Shown here: piece by piece, positions 13,102 through 25,032 of the stretch
Numbering within the stretch: position 1 is the first letter of the stretch
Layout: each line of letters starts with the position of its first letter
Assembly (NCBI GenBank): GCA_030770535.1
Contig: JASVEC010000001.1
Span: 2,418,001 to 2,482,000, forward strand
DNA: 64,000 bases
Reading direction: 5' to 3'
Source of the DNA: Batkoa obscura
Lineage: Eukaryota; Entomophthoromycota; Entomophthoromycetes; Entomophthorales; Batkoaceae
The notes under the pieces: generated by a model
The model's database searches: none
What the model was told of the DNA's origin: nothing
The model's input: the letters and a program-made list of their open reading frames with translations, nothing else
Program-made: the position numbers and the translations under genes

Positions 13102-13689
13102 TTTAAAATAAAAATATAAAGATAACTTTTTTTATCATTTTTATTTAGCAATAGGGATATTTAACCCCCTTTTGTTTTACATCAACATTATTATTCAAAG
13201 CTTTTAAATCACTTTGTTTCAATCATTCAACATAGTTAAAAGACGTTATTTTAATAATTTCTATATTTTAGATGCAATAGCTTAGTTTCTAGTTTTATTA
13301 ATTTAACTAAAATTGAATTAAATAATTAAAGCCAAATTTAGGAATGTATTTTTAAAGAATTTTACTGATAATCTTTCCGCTTAAATAGCATTTAAATTAG
13401 AAGTGATGAAACCAAAATATTCATTTATTAAATACCCTACAAAATATTACTGATATTTAAACACATTGCATTTGTGAAATAAAGATGGGCATTTAATTTA
13501 AACACTAATAATTAAACTAGGTATAGAAACCTGATGTAGTTAGAGTATATAAATATTAATCGCAATGGTATTATTGATCTTGTTATAATTGTAAAAATGG
13601 GTAGCCTCCTATCAAATAGAATACAACTATTTTAAAACAAAAAGATTGCAAATTATAATAATAAATAGGTGATTTATTACTATAAAAAA
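13102..13689. other. intergenic with a degraded MITE
   Basis: About 590 bp between the Yippee start and the PARG stop. It contains one decayed family copy and no coding signal. Confidence 0.5.
13340..13428 (+). mobile_element. MITE family copy 4, decayed
   Basis: The core TTTAAAGAATTTTACTGATA, then ATCTTTCCGCTTAAATAGCA and AAGTGATGAAACCAAAA match the family in order and spacing. Both terminal repeats have largely eroded (left GGAATGTATT). Probably the oldest copy here. Confidence 0.6.
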
Positions 13690-15741
13690 TTAAAAGATAA
13701 GCTCATTACCAATGATAAATTGAATAAGTATCTCCCCAATAAAGAAAGGATCATTTGAAGGAGGAGACAATTTATTTAGCTCATTCGCTATCAAAAACTC
13801 ATTAAATGAAATTAATTTTTCTATTAACAATATAATATTAATATCATCTTCGTTACTTTTAAAATAATCTAAAAGTGGCTGGAACTTATAAATAATTGTT
13901 TGATCATGAAATGTGGTCAGTTTTATACTTTCTCTTTGTACAATACTACAAGCTATTATCTGAATTATAAATTTTAAAACACTATCACCTCCAAAAGCAC
14001 CACATCCCCATTTCCCTATATTAAACATTAATATAGTAATAACACACTATAATGAAATTTACCACTTATAATCCCATCGCTATTATTGAGATTACAATAC
14101 AAAGATGGATGAAATGAAATAATGGCCTTATTTAGTTCTCTTAATATAAAGTTTGCTTCGAATTGCTTAAAATAGTCCTTTTCTGAAAAATGATAAGCAT
14201 CCATACATATTATTTCACTTTCAAGACGATTATATTCATCACTTAACAAATAGTTATTAATAATTTTCTAGTAAATATTATCTTTATACCTTTTGCTTAA
14301 GTCTTTATAATTGCCATCATACTCTAGCTCATAACTATATCCTTTATAGCTATTATATCTTTCTACTCCTTTAACGCTTAACGCCTCATTATCTTTTAGC
14401 CTCTCAGTAAATAGACATCCCACTATCAATTCTGGATACATTAGAAATAATATTTCTTCTTGTACAGATCCCTATAATAAAATAATAATAAAATTGAATA
14501 TTGATAAAACATTATAATGCAATATTAAAGTACCTTTCTTAATACACCGCCACCAATATAGCAATTAGCAAAATTAACTTTAGCTAAATTTTGATTATTA
14601 TCTTCGATTAATTCATCATGAACTAACTCAATTTTTGGTAGTTTTAGATCAAAAAAGTCGCTTTTCACTTTATTTTTTTCACTTTCAATAAATTTTTGAG
14701 TTATTTTCATTTCTTTCAATAATACTTTACGATGAAATGTAATATATTTTGATTCTAGATCCAATTCTATTTAAACTATCTTAATACTAACATTATTATT
14801 AAATATTAAAGCTACCTTCTCCGCTTCGTCTAAAATAATTAAATAAAAATCGAAACTTTACTTTTCGAAGTTCATTACTAGATAAACCATCAGAATGAAT
14901 AGACAATAGCCATGTAAAATTAATCTTTGGAAAAAAGTTATACTCCGAATTAGTATAAACTATATTTCTATGTGGAAATAAACAAAAAAAGGCGCATGAC
15001 AATAAAGATACCACCTGTTAATGAAAAACTCATATAAATAATTAACGAAATAGAAGAAACTTACCTGTAAACTTGATAAAGTCATTGATGTATCCATTTG
15101 AGTTAATAACAGAGGAATAGGCAGTGGAAAAAGCTCATTGATTAATAAAGCAAACTTTGCGATCAATGGTATAATTATTAAATCATTTTCATTTTCTTCG
15201 AGATAATTCAATAAACCTTTAATATGCTCAATCTTTCGACTATTTTTATATAACTTAGAGTTCAAAAGTGGGTATGGGTCGCTTTCTTTATTATCTAATA
15301 TTGTAAATGCTTCCTATTATTTATCTATTAGTTTTAAGGAACGCTATATAAATCAATTTACTATTATATCATTAATTATAATTTTGTCTCCTTTCATACT
15401 TATTTTAGTTAATGCGACATTAATACGTGGCCATTTTTGGTTTCCTTAAAAAGATTAACTTTTTTTGGATTATCATATATATTTGATTTACCTTTAGAAT
15501 CCCTATTATGAAAAGAACAAGGCAACTTAACAAATTTATTATTCCAACAATCTGAAGAAATGGGTAAAAATAACTGGTTCTTGTTGTTTTTGATTTGCTT
15601 TATTAGTTTATATTTCATTTTTGATTCATTTTCTTCTCCTTCATCGTCTCCTTCTCTTTGTTTCTTTTCATCTTTTTTTTCTTCTTTATTTTCTCGTTTT
15701 ATTCTAGGAAAATTGATTTTTGTTTGTATACCTTCACCCAT
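13690..15741 (-). CDS. poly(ADP-ribose) glycohydrolase (PARG)
   Basis: Hydrolyses ribose-ribose bonds in poly(ADP-ribose), reversing PARP signalling. Eight exons (15741-15492, 15444-15362, 15313-15065, 15014-14816, 14766-14534, 14471-14290, 14241-14063, 14015-13690) give 566 aa. A Lys/Glu-rich N-terminal tail precedes the motif VKLPCS and WPRIN. A helical accessory region follows, then AFFCLFPHRN. The catalytic signature is NFANCYIGGGVL with GSVQEE in the next exon, i.e. GGG-X7-QEE with both glutamates. Further family marks are YPELIVGCLFTERL, the SDEYNRLESEIICMDA segment, FILRELNKA and GKWGCGAFGGD. Full length for a fungal PARG catalytic unit. The Lys/Glu-rich tail may aid nuclear localisation (inference). 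Divergent from the dynein light chain; the starts are 172 bp apart. No PARP is in the window. Confidence 0.94.
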
Positions 15742-15913
15742 TTCTTTTTTAAAATAAACCTTAATCCTACGTCACTTGAAAAAGTTCCATTTATTTATAT
15801 ACAATAATTGTGCAAAAACAGTGCAAAAGTAAAATGTAAAAAACATTAAAGCCTTGAGTAGCTCTTCTTTTTATTTAGTATTAAACTATTTTTTTAAAAA
15901 TATTAGAAATAAG

Positions 15914-16760
15914 ATGTTTCCAGATACTATCCACATGGATATTAAAAATTTGTTAATAAAAGAATTGGATAACTTTGAATTTCCAAATGATTATTTAGAA
16001 TTAAATAATCCAACAACTAATGGTAAAATGACTTCGGTTTCAACAAGTACAGAAGAACTTAGGGATTCCATTCAAACCATGTCAATAAAAGAGGGACAAG
16101 AAAAAAAAGAAACAGAAGAAAAAGAAAGTGAGAAGAAACAAAATGAAACAGACGAGAAAGAAGGAAACGAGGAAGAAAATGAAGAAGTAAAAGTAAACCT
16201 AAAAGATGAAGAAGTAATAATAATAAAAGAAAATGATGAAGAAGTCAAAGATTTGGATGCATATTTAGGAGAAGAAATAAAAGATGTGAAATCGATTTCA
16301 ACAGATGCAATAAATAATAACTCTCAGTTAAAAAATAAAAGTTATACTGAATTAGAATTAGAATACTTATCCTTAGAAAACAAAGATAAAAACTTAAAAG
16401 CTAAACAATTGGCGGGGCTAATTGAAGAACTTATCCTAGGTAATTCAAAACTTTATCTTCACTTAATTATTGATCATTTGTCTTAGGGTATAATATTGAA
16501 AGATACAAATATATTGTACAAGTTAATTTATTTCAAAATAAAGGCCATGGAACAATGTAAGTTATTTTTAAATCAAAGGATTCTATTTTAATGTTGTTTA
16601 GTATGGATAGTGCCATGTTTTGGGATACTGAAAAAGATAAAATGATTCAAGAAACATATAAAAAAGTAAATCATTTAACATTTATTTTTATTTAGTCATT
16701 TACTTGTTTTAGGAGGATTTTATTTGCACTGTTGTTATATTTGCTCTTTACTATAATTGA
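15914..16760 (+). CDS. Tctex-type (DYNLT/TCTEX1D) dynein light chain with long N-terminal extension
   Basis: Four exons (15914-16439, 16487-16556, 16602-16665, 16713-16760) give 235 aa. The last about 90 residues form a Tctex1 domain: LAGLIEELILG, then YNIERYKYIVQVNLFQNKGH, then AMFWDTEKDKMIQETYKK and the closing strand DFICTVVIFALYYN. Family members bind the dynein intermediate chain and link cargo. The N-terminal 120 residues are highly acidic (Glu/Lys-rich), unlike a bare DYNLT1. This is closer to the TCTEX1D group, which have extensions. I chose ATG 15914; the reading frame is open further up but has only a TTG there. Shares its upstream region with PARG. Confidence 0.85.
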
Positions 16761-17166
16761 ATAAATCATTTTGAATTTACTGGTATTGTTTTTATTGTTT
16801 TAACTAAAAATCGAATGATCATAGCACGCAAAAAGGATATAGAATAAATTAGCAAGTGAAAGGTTTAATGTGGAAGAACAAAATAAACTAAATTATATAA
16901 ACCAGAATAGAAAAATACAATTAAAAGCAATTTTGGTTAAAGTGTTTTATTGTTTGCTTCATTTCTTTTGATGGTTTAATATTATCATTAGTACATTTAT
17001 TGTTAATTTATACGGAAATATAACAACTAAAACATAAAACCGTAAGCAGATTTTTAAATTATTGTTTAGATAATTTCAAATCATTCCTAGATAGATTATC
17101 AGGGAACCAAATTGGCAAGGAATGTATACCAATTAAGTTAAAAAGGCCGATTATTTACTCTTACGC
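16761..17166. other. intergenic
   Basis: About 400 bp between convergent ends. Nothing recognised. Confidence 0.4.
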
Positions 17167-17602
17167 TTATAATAGCTCATCAAGATCAATTGAATAATTA
17201 AATGTGGTCTCTTCAATGATATAATCATTTTCTGGATTGATATCTAATGGAAATAGGGTAGAGTGTTCAGATGTCGTCGAAATACTATTTGGAACTGAGT
17301 CTTTCTAAATGGATCGCATGATCTCTTACCCAGCTCCTATACTGTAGGAACGATTCAGCTTGAATTTAATAACTAATGGTGCATTCTCAACATCAAAAGT
17401 TGCCACAATAGTGTGCCAGTCTTTATGATTGAATTCATTATAACTACTTTATTAAAAAACAAGGTGACCATTTAATAGACTAATTACACTATATCTTAAT
17501 AGCTGAAGTGTAAGGGTATCTAATAGGCCTACATCTTAAGCATTTAACATATGGCTCGTTATATCTAACAACATTTATACTTTGGGATATTTGATCTGTC
17601 AT
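17167..17602 (-). CDS. possible small spliced gene, unknown product
   Basis: Not recognised. Three exons can be assembled (17602-17490, 17443-17330, 17284-17167), adding to 114 aa in one frame. Introns have GT...AG ends of 47 and 45 nt, typical of this genome, though the first donor (GTGTAA) is weak. Exon 2 looks protein-like: EFNHKDWHTIVATFDVENAP followed by LVIKFKLN. The C-terminus is acidic, ending FNYSIDLDELL. Exon 1 holds a short Cys pair (KCLRCRP). No signal peptide or membrane segment. Composition is richer in G+C than its surroundings, which supports coding. It could instead be a decayed gene; transcript data are needed to decide. Confidence 0.4.
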
Positions 17603-18804
17603 TTAGATAGGCTATTGATTCCTTCTATCTTTGTTCTGTTCATTTATTTTTTCACAAAATCATCTACCAAAAAAGAAAATCTCTTAAAAATAGACTAATG
17701 CAAAAAATAAAAAAATAAACAATATACAGCGTACAATGCTTATTGTTCAAAAAGCCTAATTTTTACATTTTTTAAACCTATATGCAATTTAAATGGTTGG
17801 CAAACAATGAGGGACACTACTTATAAAGCTCACTTAATAAAACCAAGTTAAATATTTTGAAGAACAAACATTAGTTTTTATGAAGTTTTTAGGATTTATT
17901 TCGAATTTTTTATAATAGATGCTTAAACATCTAAAAGAAAGTGTCTATAAATAGCAAATTGTTAAAATCTAGTGAAGTCATTGTTTTTACTAACAAAAAT
18001 TTTATTTTGTAGATTTACTATAGTAAATCTATGTCATACAGCTTTGGTCAACTTTTCATACAAGAGAAGCTTGTTTTTCTATCATTTAAACATCTAAATG
18101 TCCAGAAATGCTATGGTAATTTTTTTTTAAATAAAGCTGTTCTTAGTGACGTTTTGTTATAATCTTTACTTTGTTTTAAAAAGTAATGAATTGAAATAAC
18201 TTTCAGTGTAATATCTATTTTACAAATAGCTTCTTACAACCGGATCTTTACAAACTGCCCTTATACAGTGTTTATTTTCCTGATTAAAATAGTTATATAA
18301 TATTGTTATTTAGAATTCTTATGTATGTTTTTGAAAGAATAGCAAGTTCTAGAACCTTGAAATTAAAAAAGTGGGGAATTGGGTGGTCAAAATTTTCCTT
18401 GATTTCTTCAACAATTATAAATTTCCTTAAACTGATACTATGGTGAGTTAAATTTGATATAATTTTAATCATACTTTTATTATATCATAAAAACTAAATA
18501 GCTTAAACTTTTTCTCATATACTTTGAGTGGCTATTTATTATATTATAGAAATAAAAGAGCCTCCTTTTGAACCCAACTTTTTACTTAGTATATTGAAAG
18601 GTTTAAGTTAAAAATTAATGGATTAAAATAATGAAATTTAACAGTGACACAATAAGCTAACTACTAAAATTGTAAATTATAAATGGCAGGGAAAGATGCT
18701 TAAACTGTCGGAATCAAGAAATAATATAAACTCGGTGATTTGAGAAAAAAATAAATTAGAAAAAAGGAAAATAATATACTCATAAATAAACCTGCATAAT
18801 AAAA
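17603..18804. other. intergenic, 1.2 kb upstream of ACR3
   Basis: No exon-like stretch on either strand and no MITE copy. It should contain the ACR3 promoter; no arsenic-responsive site could be identified by eye. Confidence 0.5.
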
Positions 18805-19980
18805 ATGGCAGACCATAAATTAGAAATAAAAAATGAAGATATCACGGATGATAACGGAGTTATGATAGAAAGTGGAGATCACAAACTTCAAGGCAACGAT
18901 AATAAAGAGATAGCTCAAGTTTTAAATAAACTTAGTATATTAGATAAGCTTTTACCCATCCTTATTGCGCTAGCCATAACCTTGGGGCTTTTGCTCGGTA
19001 ACTTCGTACCCAATGTAAAGGTTGTAGCTGAACTAGTGCAAGTTGATGGAGTTTCTTTACCAGTATGTATAGGTTTAATCTGGATGATGTTTCCAGTGCT
19101 TGCTAAAGTGAACTATGAGTTGATACCTTCTTTATTAACATCCAAGATACTATGGAAGCAATTGGTTATGTCTCTAGTTATTAATTGGTTACTTGGTCCT
19201 ACTCTGATGACTCTTTTAGCTTGGTTAACGTTACCTGACTTACCAGAGTATAGAACGGGTATCATTTTGGTTGGTATTGCTAGATGTATTGCTATGGTAT
19301 TGATTTGGAATACTTTGGCTGGTGGTCACTCAGAATATTGTGCTATTTTGGTAGCTATCAACTCCATTTTACAAATTGCTTTATATGGTCCATTAGCTAT
19401 ACTTATCATTAAGATTATACCAGAATCATTAAACCTTGAGTCAAGTGAAATCAACATTGAATTATGGACTGTGGTTAAAGGAGTCTTGATTTACCTTGGT
19501 ATACCTTTGTTATTGGGAATAGTAACCCGATATACTTTACTTTACTTTAAAGGTAGAAAATGGTACAATGAAAGATTTCTTCCAAAGTTTGGGCCTGCTT
19601 CCTTATTGGGTTTACTATTTACTATCGTTATTTTATTTGCTATACAAGGTAAAGAAGTTATTCAAAATCCTAGTAACGTAGCTAGATTAGCAGTCCCTTT
19701 GATCCTCTATTTTTTTATAATCTTTTTCAGCACCTTTTTTATGTCATATTTACTTAATATACCTTATGAAATAGCTGTTACTCAGTCTTTTACTGCCTCT
19801 GGTAATAACTTTGAACTTGCTATCGCCATCTGTATTGGTACCTTTGGTGTCAGCTCCCCACAAGCTTTAGGAGCTGTAATCGGTCCTTTGATTGAAGTAC
19901 CAGTTCTATTAATATTAGTTTATGTTTCATTATTCTTTAAGAAGTTTTATCAAAGGAAAATAGCAGCAAAATTAAATTAA
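18805..19980 (+). CDS. ACR3-type arsenite efflux permease
   Basis: Plasma-membrane As(III) (possibly Sb(III)) exporter of the BART superfamily; confers arsenic resistance in fungi and bacteria. 391 aa, near the family norm, with ten hydrophobic segments after a 43-residue polar N-terminus. TM4 contains GIARCIAMVLIWN with the conserved functional Cys (Cys161). Later NSILQIALYGP and the TM9 motif TASGNNFELAIAI with the conserved Glu337 are present. The end reads GAVIGPLIEVPVLLILVYVS. Intronless, which is unusual here and common for genes acquired from bacteria, though ACR3 is widespread in fungi. No arsenate reductase or regulator lies next to it. Confidence 0.96.
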   Translation: MADHKLEIKNEDITDDNGVMIESGDHKLQGNDNKEIAQVLNKLSILDKLLPILIALAITLGLLLGNFVPNVKVVAELVQVDGVSLPVCIGLIWMMFPVLAKVNYELIPSLLTSKILWKQLVMSLVINWLLGPTLMTLLAWLTLPDLPEYRTGIILVGIARCIAMVLIWNTLAGGHSEYCAILVAINSILQIALYGPLAILIIKIIPESLNLESSEINIELWTVVKGVLIYLGIPLLLGIVTRYTLLYFKGRKWYNERFLPKFGPASLLGLLFTIVILFAIQGKEVIQNPSNVARLAVPLILYFFIIFFSTFFMSYLLNIPYEIAVTQSFTASGNNFELAIAICIGTFGVSSPQALGAVIGPLIEVPVLLILVYVSLFFKKFYQRKIAAKLN

Positions 19981-20105
19981 ATAATTTTAATAGGAGCTTT
20001 AAATTCTATTTATTAAAGTTTCGATAAAATAAAGATTAAATTATATTGACATATATGTTATATTGATTATAAAGTATTTAAAAACTTTTGTCGCTATTAA
20101 TGTTT

Positions 20106-20651
20106 CTACTTTTTTAAAAATTGGAATAATTCTTCAAGGGGATGCTCTATTCCATTTTGTAAACTAGTTGAAAAATTTTGCTGTATTTGACTAACTAAAT
20201 CTATTTGTTTTTTAGCGTTCTTAGTTGGATTACTACCATCATCATAATCTAATATATCATTTAGTATCTCTATAACCTTATCTTTTTTTAATATTTTGTT
20301 TAACTCTTCTGAATTAAGTTTATTTTCCATCTCTTCTACTGGTATAAAGTCCTCTTCATCCAAACCTTCCCTTATCTTTTGTATAGTACTCTCTGATAGC
20401 TTTATCTTTGCTTTAGTTTTGTTCTCATCTAATTTCCTTTTTTTGACTAAATTATTACATAGTTAGCTCAATTCAATAGATATTTGGGATTTATTACCTT
20501 CAATTACTTTTATACATGGGGTTTCTTTATGAACTTTAAAGCATATAACAGAACAATAGTTTATTAAACAGTTTGGGCACTTATATTTCTTATCGTTTGT
20601 TTTACATATTATACATTTTTCAGTTGAAGTGGTAGTGTTATTGTTAGACAT
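20106..20651 (-). CDS. HIT-type zinc-finger protein, ZNHIT3/Hit1-like
   Basis: Two exons (20651-20498, 20446-20106; intron 51 nt) give 164 aa. The N-terminal zf-HIT domain has the full Cys/His set: CIICKTNDKKYKCPNC, YCSVICFKVH and KETPC. After a basic linker (VKKRKLDENKTKAK) the C-terminal half is helical and acidic, ending HPLEELFQFLKK. ZNHIT3/Hit1 acts with Rsa1/NUFIP in assembly of box C/D snoRNPs and other R2TP clients (family knowledge). The C-terminal helices fit the Hit1 segment that binds Rsa1. Other HIT proteins (Bcd1, ZNHIT2) are larger, so ZNHIT3 is favoured. Head-to-head with the Sfi1-like gene; 155 bp between the ATGs. Confidence 0.85.
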
Positions 20652-20806
20652 TTATAAAATTAAATAAAAATAAAAAGAGACAACCAAATCATCAAACTTT
20701 AAATTTCAAAGTGAAATTATTTGCCAAAAATGAGTTTAAAATCGAACTTTTGGAAAAATTAGTTTACGTTTTTATAAACTTCAATATTTTAAATTAAGAA
20801 AGAGGG

Positions 20807-23800
20807 ATGGATGAGCATTGGAAAGAGATAAATGAAGAACATAAAAAAATATTAAATTATATAAAAAATGATTGGTATGAAGAAACTGAAGTAAGCTCAG
20901 TCATATATTTTAGACTTTAATATAATTTTTTATAGAACTCATTAAATGATGAAATATCAATAGACTTTATCAACTTACCAATAAACTTAGATCATAACGA
21001 AACAAGAGATACAATTTTGTAATTTGTTTATTTTTATTTTATTTTATTTTAAATTTTAAATTGTGCTTTAAAGTGATGAAAGTGAAGTATTCAACCCAGA
21101 TAAGGTATATTTCTTACTCATTTATTTGATACAAACTAACAAAATAAAAGAGTAATGGAAGCATAAACACAAATGCTTACAGTGATTTTGGCCATATGGG
21201 TGATTTAGCTTCAATATATAGTGAATCTGTTTTTTATGAAAGAACCCAAGTTCATCTAGTAAGTTAATATTTATTTTTAAGTATATTTATTTATTACATA
21301 GTCTCCTACAATGAAAAATCGAACTCCACAAGTTAATAAAAGTAAACCCTTCAATAAAAATAAAGATGAAAAGATGGAAAGAGGCATCTCCAACTTTAAG
21401 CAAATATTTTCAAGCCCATTGAATAGTAATCAAATAGAAAGTTTAAACTATAATACAGATATTCCATATCAAAGTAATAAATTACAACAAGAGCTATCCA
21501 TTTCCCCTTCAATTCAACGAGTTGATGATTATATTAGTAGCAACCACAAGAGAGATACAGAGTTTCAAATCTTTAGGTCCTCTTCTCCGATCAATTATGA
21601 TGAAACAAATAAAGAGAGCAAAAATACTAAAAGTGAATTAGGGCCATTCTCATCATTAAAAGAAAAGTTATATCATAATCAAGATGAGAATATTAATATA
21701 AATTTTCAGAATCAAAGGAACCAAAATATTGATTTTATTAAACCAACGAATAACAATTATGTTTCTGATTCTGAATTAAATGACATTGAACAAAAAATAA
21801 AAAATATAAATTATGATGAAAGTAATAGTAATAATAAGAGCCAACATAACTCAGATTTATTTTCAAGTGAAGGATATGTAGAAGTAATTAATATAAATAA
21901 AGGAAATAAAGAGGATCAATCTCAACCTCAATTGACAAGTGATGCTTATGAAGAAGTCATTAAAATTAGTAATAAAGAAACAAACAATCAAGATGATACG
22001 TTTGAAGCTATTAATTATGATTTAAAAGATCAAATATTAAATTATCCCAACTTAAATGAGCTTGCTGAGCTATGGAACAATAATAATAGTATTTCAACTA
22101 AAAAATCAAATGAACTAAACCAGTTAATTTTATATGGTAAATATAATTTAGAATACAATAACAATAAATACTTAATAGATATTTATATAATGTTTAAATA
22201 GCATATGAAAGAAATTTATACAGAAAAAAGGACACGTTATTATTGTACTTTACATGTTGGAAACAATTATATCAAACATATTCTAGGAAATTAAATTTTA
22301 TATCAGTAATATTTATTATTTATCATTTAAGTCGTAGAATTATTAACTTTTATTAGTTGAAACTGGCAAATAAAACTAAAAGAAAATATTTTGGAATATG
22401 GAAACAAATATACATCAATAGTGAACCTAATAGATTAAAGAGAAAGTGAGAGTTTATACTTTGATTTGCTTTGATATTAAAAATTGAATAGGGAAGAAGA
22501 AGAAAATAAAGCGAGAATAGAAAAAGAACTAAAAGAACTAAAATTACTAGAAAATATTTTTTCTGTTGAACCTAATACTAGCTTTAATGAAGAGAGAGGT
22601 GTTACAGAACAAGATAAGATTGATACTATTATAACTGGGGAATCGGTAATAATACATGATTGGGGTAATTTTTGATACTATTTAGATAATAATAAATATT
22701 TAAATATAGTAGATGAATCTTTTAGTAAAACCAATGATCGTAATAACGAGCGAAACACCATTGGAGATAAAAGAATAAATATATTCAATTCAACAGAAAT
22801 ACAGCATGCCAATAATAACGATAATATTGCCAAACAGGATAATGATTATGTTGGACCAGACTATATACTGCAAAGTGAAAACAATGCTCAATACAATGAT
22901 TCAAGTGATAATTCAAGGACAATGCAATATTGTGAAGCAATGCTTTCTTCTTATCTTAGTCGCAAAAATAGGTTTCTTGTTATAAAAATGGTTATTTTAT
23001 GGAGAAGGAAGCTAAAAGAACAGTTTGAGGTAAATTTAGCTTATTATAAAAGTACAAAATACTAATCTTCCTAAAGGATGCAAAAAGAACCAACTATTTT
23101 ATAGTTAATAGAAATCTTTTTAAATGGTATCAATATTTTAAACAAATTCAATATGCTCAACATAGAATTCAGCATACGCGTTTATCTATATTATATAGTA
23201 ATATTCATACTAGTTATTAATTATCAAAGTTAAAATTGATTTTATTTAGACAAATTTGGTAAAGGGCTAGAAAATTGTATTAAAGTCAAAAGAATGGAAC
23301 CAATTGCTAAAGAAATGGTTGAACGTCGAATAAAAAGTAAATTTAAAATAATGTTTTAATTATGATTAACAGCATTTATTAGGTTCCTATTTTGACTTAT
23401 TAAAAAACAGGTTTATTGGAATTCAACAATGTAAACAAAAGTGCTTGTAATTTATTTTTTATTTTTATTATTGTAATAATATTAATTATTTGACTTAGGC
23501 TTTTCCATAAAAATAAGGAATTAAAGGAAGTTGAAACAAAATATATGTTAATGAAAAGGATGTTTGAGTTGTGGAAAGAGCATTTAGAGTCCAATAAAGT
23601 ACAAAGGAGATTACAAAGATTAACTATGGATGAGTCTAGTTCAAATAGATTTAGTTCTTTTAATTGGGCAAGTTCTTTTTTGGTTAGAAATGATAATAAT
23701 ATAAATTTAAAACCTTATAATTGGAATAATGTAAACCCAACTAAACAGTTGGGAGTCCAGAAGCAAAAAATTAGTAATTATAAAGACGCTTTGATAAATA

Positions 23801-24806
23801 ATAATCAAAATAATATAGAATGTAGTGAATGGTATATTTTAGCAATAAAAATAGCAGATGAATATCGAATAAGAAGGTAATAAATAAACTATAAGTAATA
23901 TTGTAATAGTTAATAGTATTTTTTAGTATAATTACTCGAACTTTACAACGTTGGAGTAGATTACACCGACAATATTTAATATTTAATGTGATAGTAAAAA
24001 ATCCTAACATGGCATTACCATTTTTGAAAAGGATAAATGACAATGATAGTGCTGAAAGTGCTATTAAAGCTATGATTGTAATTTCAAATCCAACGATAAA
24101 AACAAGCCGAGAAAACTTGTTTAATTACAGTACGGAGAAACCAAACAAGATTAAAAAAAAAATACTTAATAAATTAATTAGTAAATATAAAGAAAATAAG
24201 CAAGTAATTAATTCTAATTTAATTTAACTTGATTTTTTTAAATTAAATGATTGCTTTATAGAATAAAATTTTGGCGGAAGAGTTTGCCTTAAAGGCATTT
24301 AAAAAAATGATGCTTTTACGTTGGAAGGATCAAGTATTAAATAGAAAAGGTAAGTTAAAATTTAATCTATAAATATTAATATTTAATTTTGATATAATAT
24401 TAGTCGATAGATTATTTGATTTAACAATAAAGCCTCAGTTACAATATGAATTAGATCATAGTTATAACAATATTGATAATGAGTCTATGAAAAAGAAACA
24501 TTTACTAAAAAAAATGATTTTATTTTGGCGCAAACAATTAATTCAATATAAGTCTTTAGAAAAGCAATCTTTAGCTCAAAGAGAACATTATCTCTTTAAA
24601 GCTCATTTTCATATTTGGTTAGCTCAATTAAATCAAATTAATTTTAATAAAAAGACTAAAATGGTAAATGGATACTATTTGTTTAATGACGTATTATTAA
24701 TATTATAATTTGGTAGCTAAAAGCAGAGAATATTGGAAACCAAATCGCTATTCAAAGGACCTTTGTATTATGGTATAATTATGCAAAGAAAAAGAAACAG
24801 GAATAA
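20807..24806 (+). CDS. Sfi1-like centrin-binding repeat protein
   Basis: Large gene of well over a dozen short exons, assembled roughly. The N-terminal third is polar and Asn/Ser-rich (main exon 21305-22130). From 22.2 kb on nearly every exon carries a helix with a central Trp in the Sfi1 spacing: LLLYFTCWKQLYQ, KYFGIWKQIYI, MVILWRRKLKEQF, NLFKWYQYFKQ, RMFELWKEHLES, RTLQRWSRLHRQ, MMLLRWKDQVL, MILFWRKQLIQY, AHFHIWLAQLNQ, RTFVLWYNYAKK. Sfi1 repeats form a long helix lined with centrin/Cdc31 and build the spindle-pole body half-bridge (family knowledge). Exact exon edges between 22.1 and 24.5 kb are uncertain. Start ATG 20807 reads MDEHWKEINEE; the stop is TAA 24804. The repeat helices fall largely one or two per exon. 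Confidence 0.8.
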
Positions 24807-25032
24807 GTTGAAAATAAGTTATTAATTTAATAAAAGTGATTGAAGTTTAGGGCATCTGTTTTATAATTTTTTGTTAAATTAATATAAAATTATTACTTAT
24901 TTTCATATAAAAATGGGGTTTTAAATTACTATTAAATTTAGTTCACAAATTTCAATTTCAGCAAATAAAGTAAGCTTCAACAATAAAAGACCAAAAACTC
25001 AAATTTTCTACTTTATACTTTTTAAAAATAAA

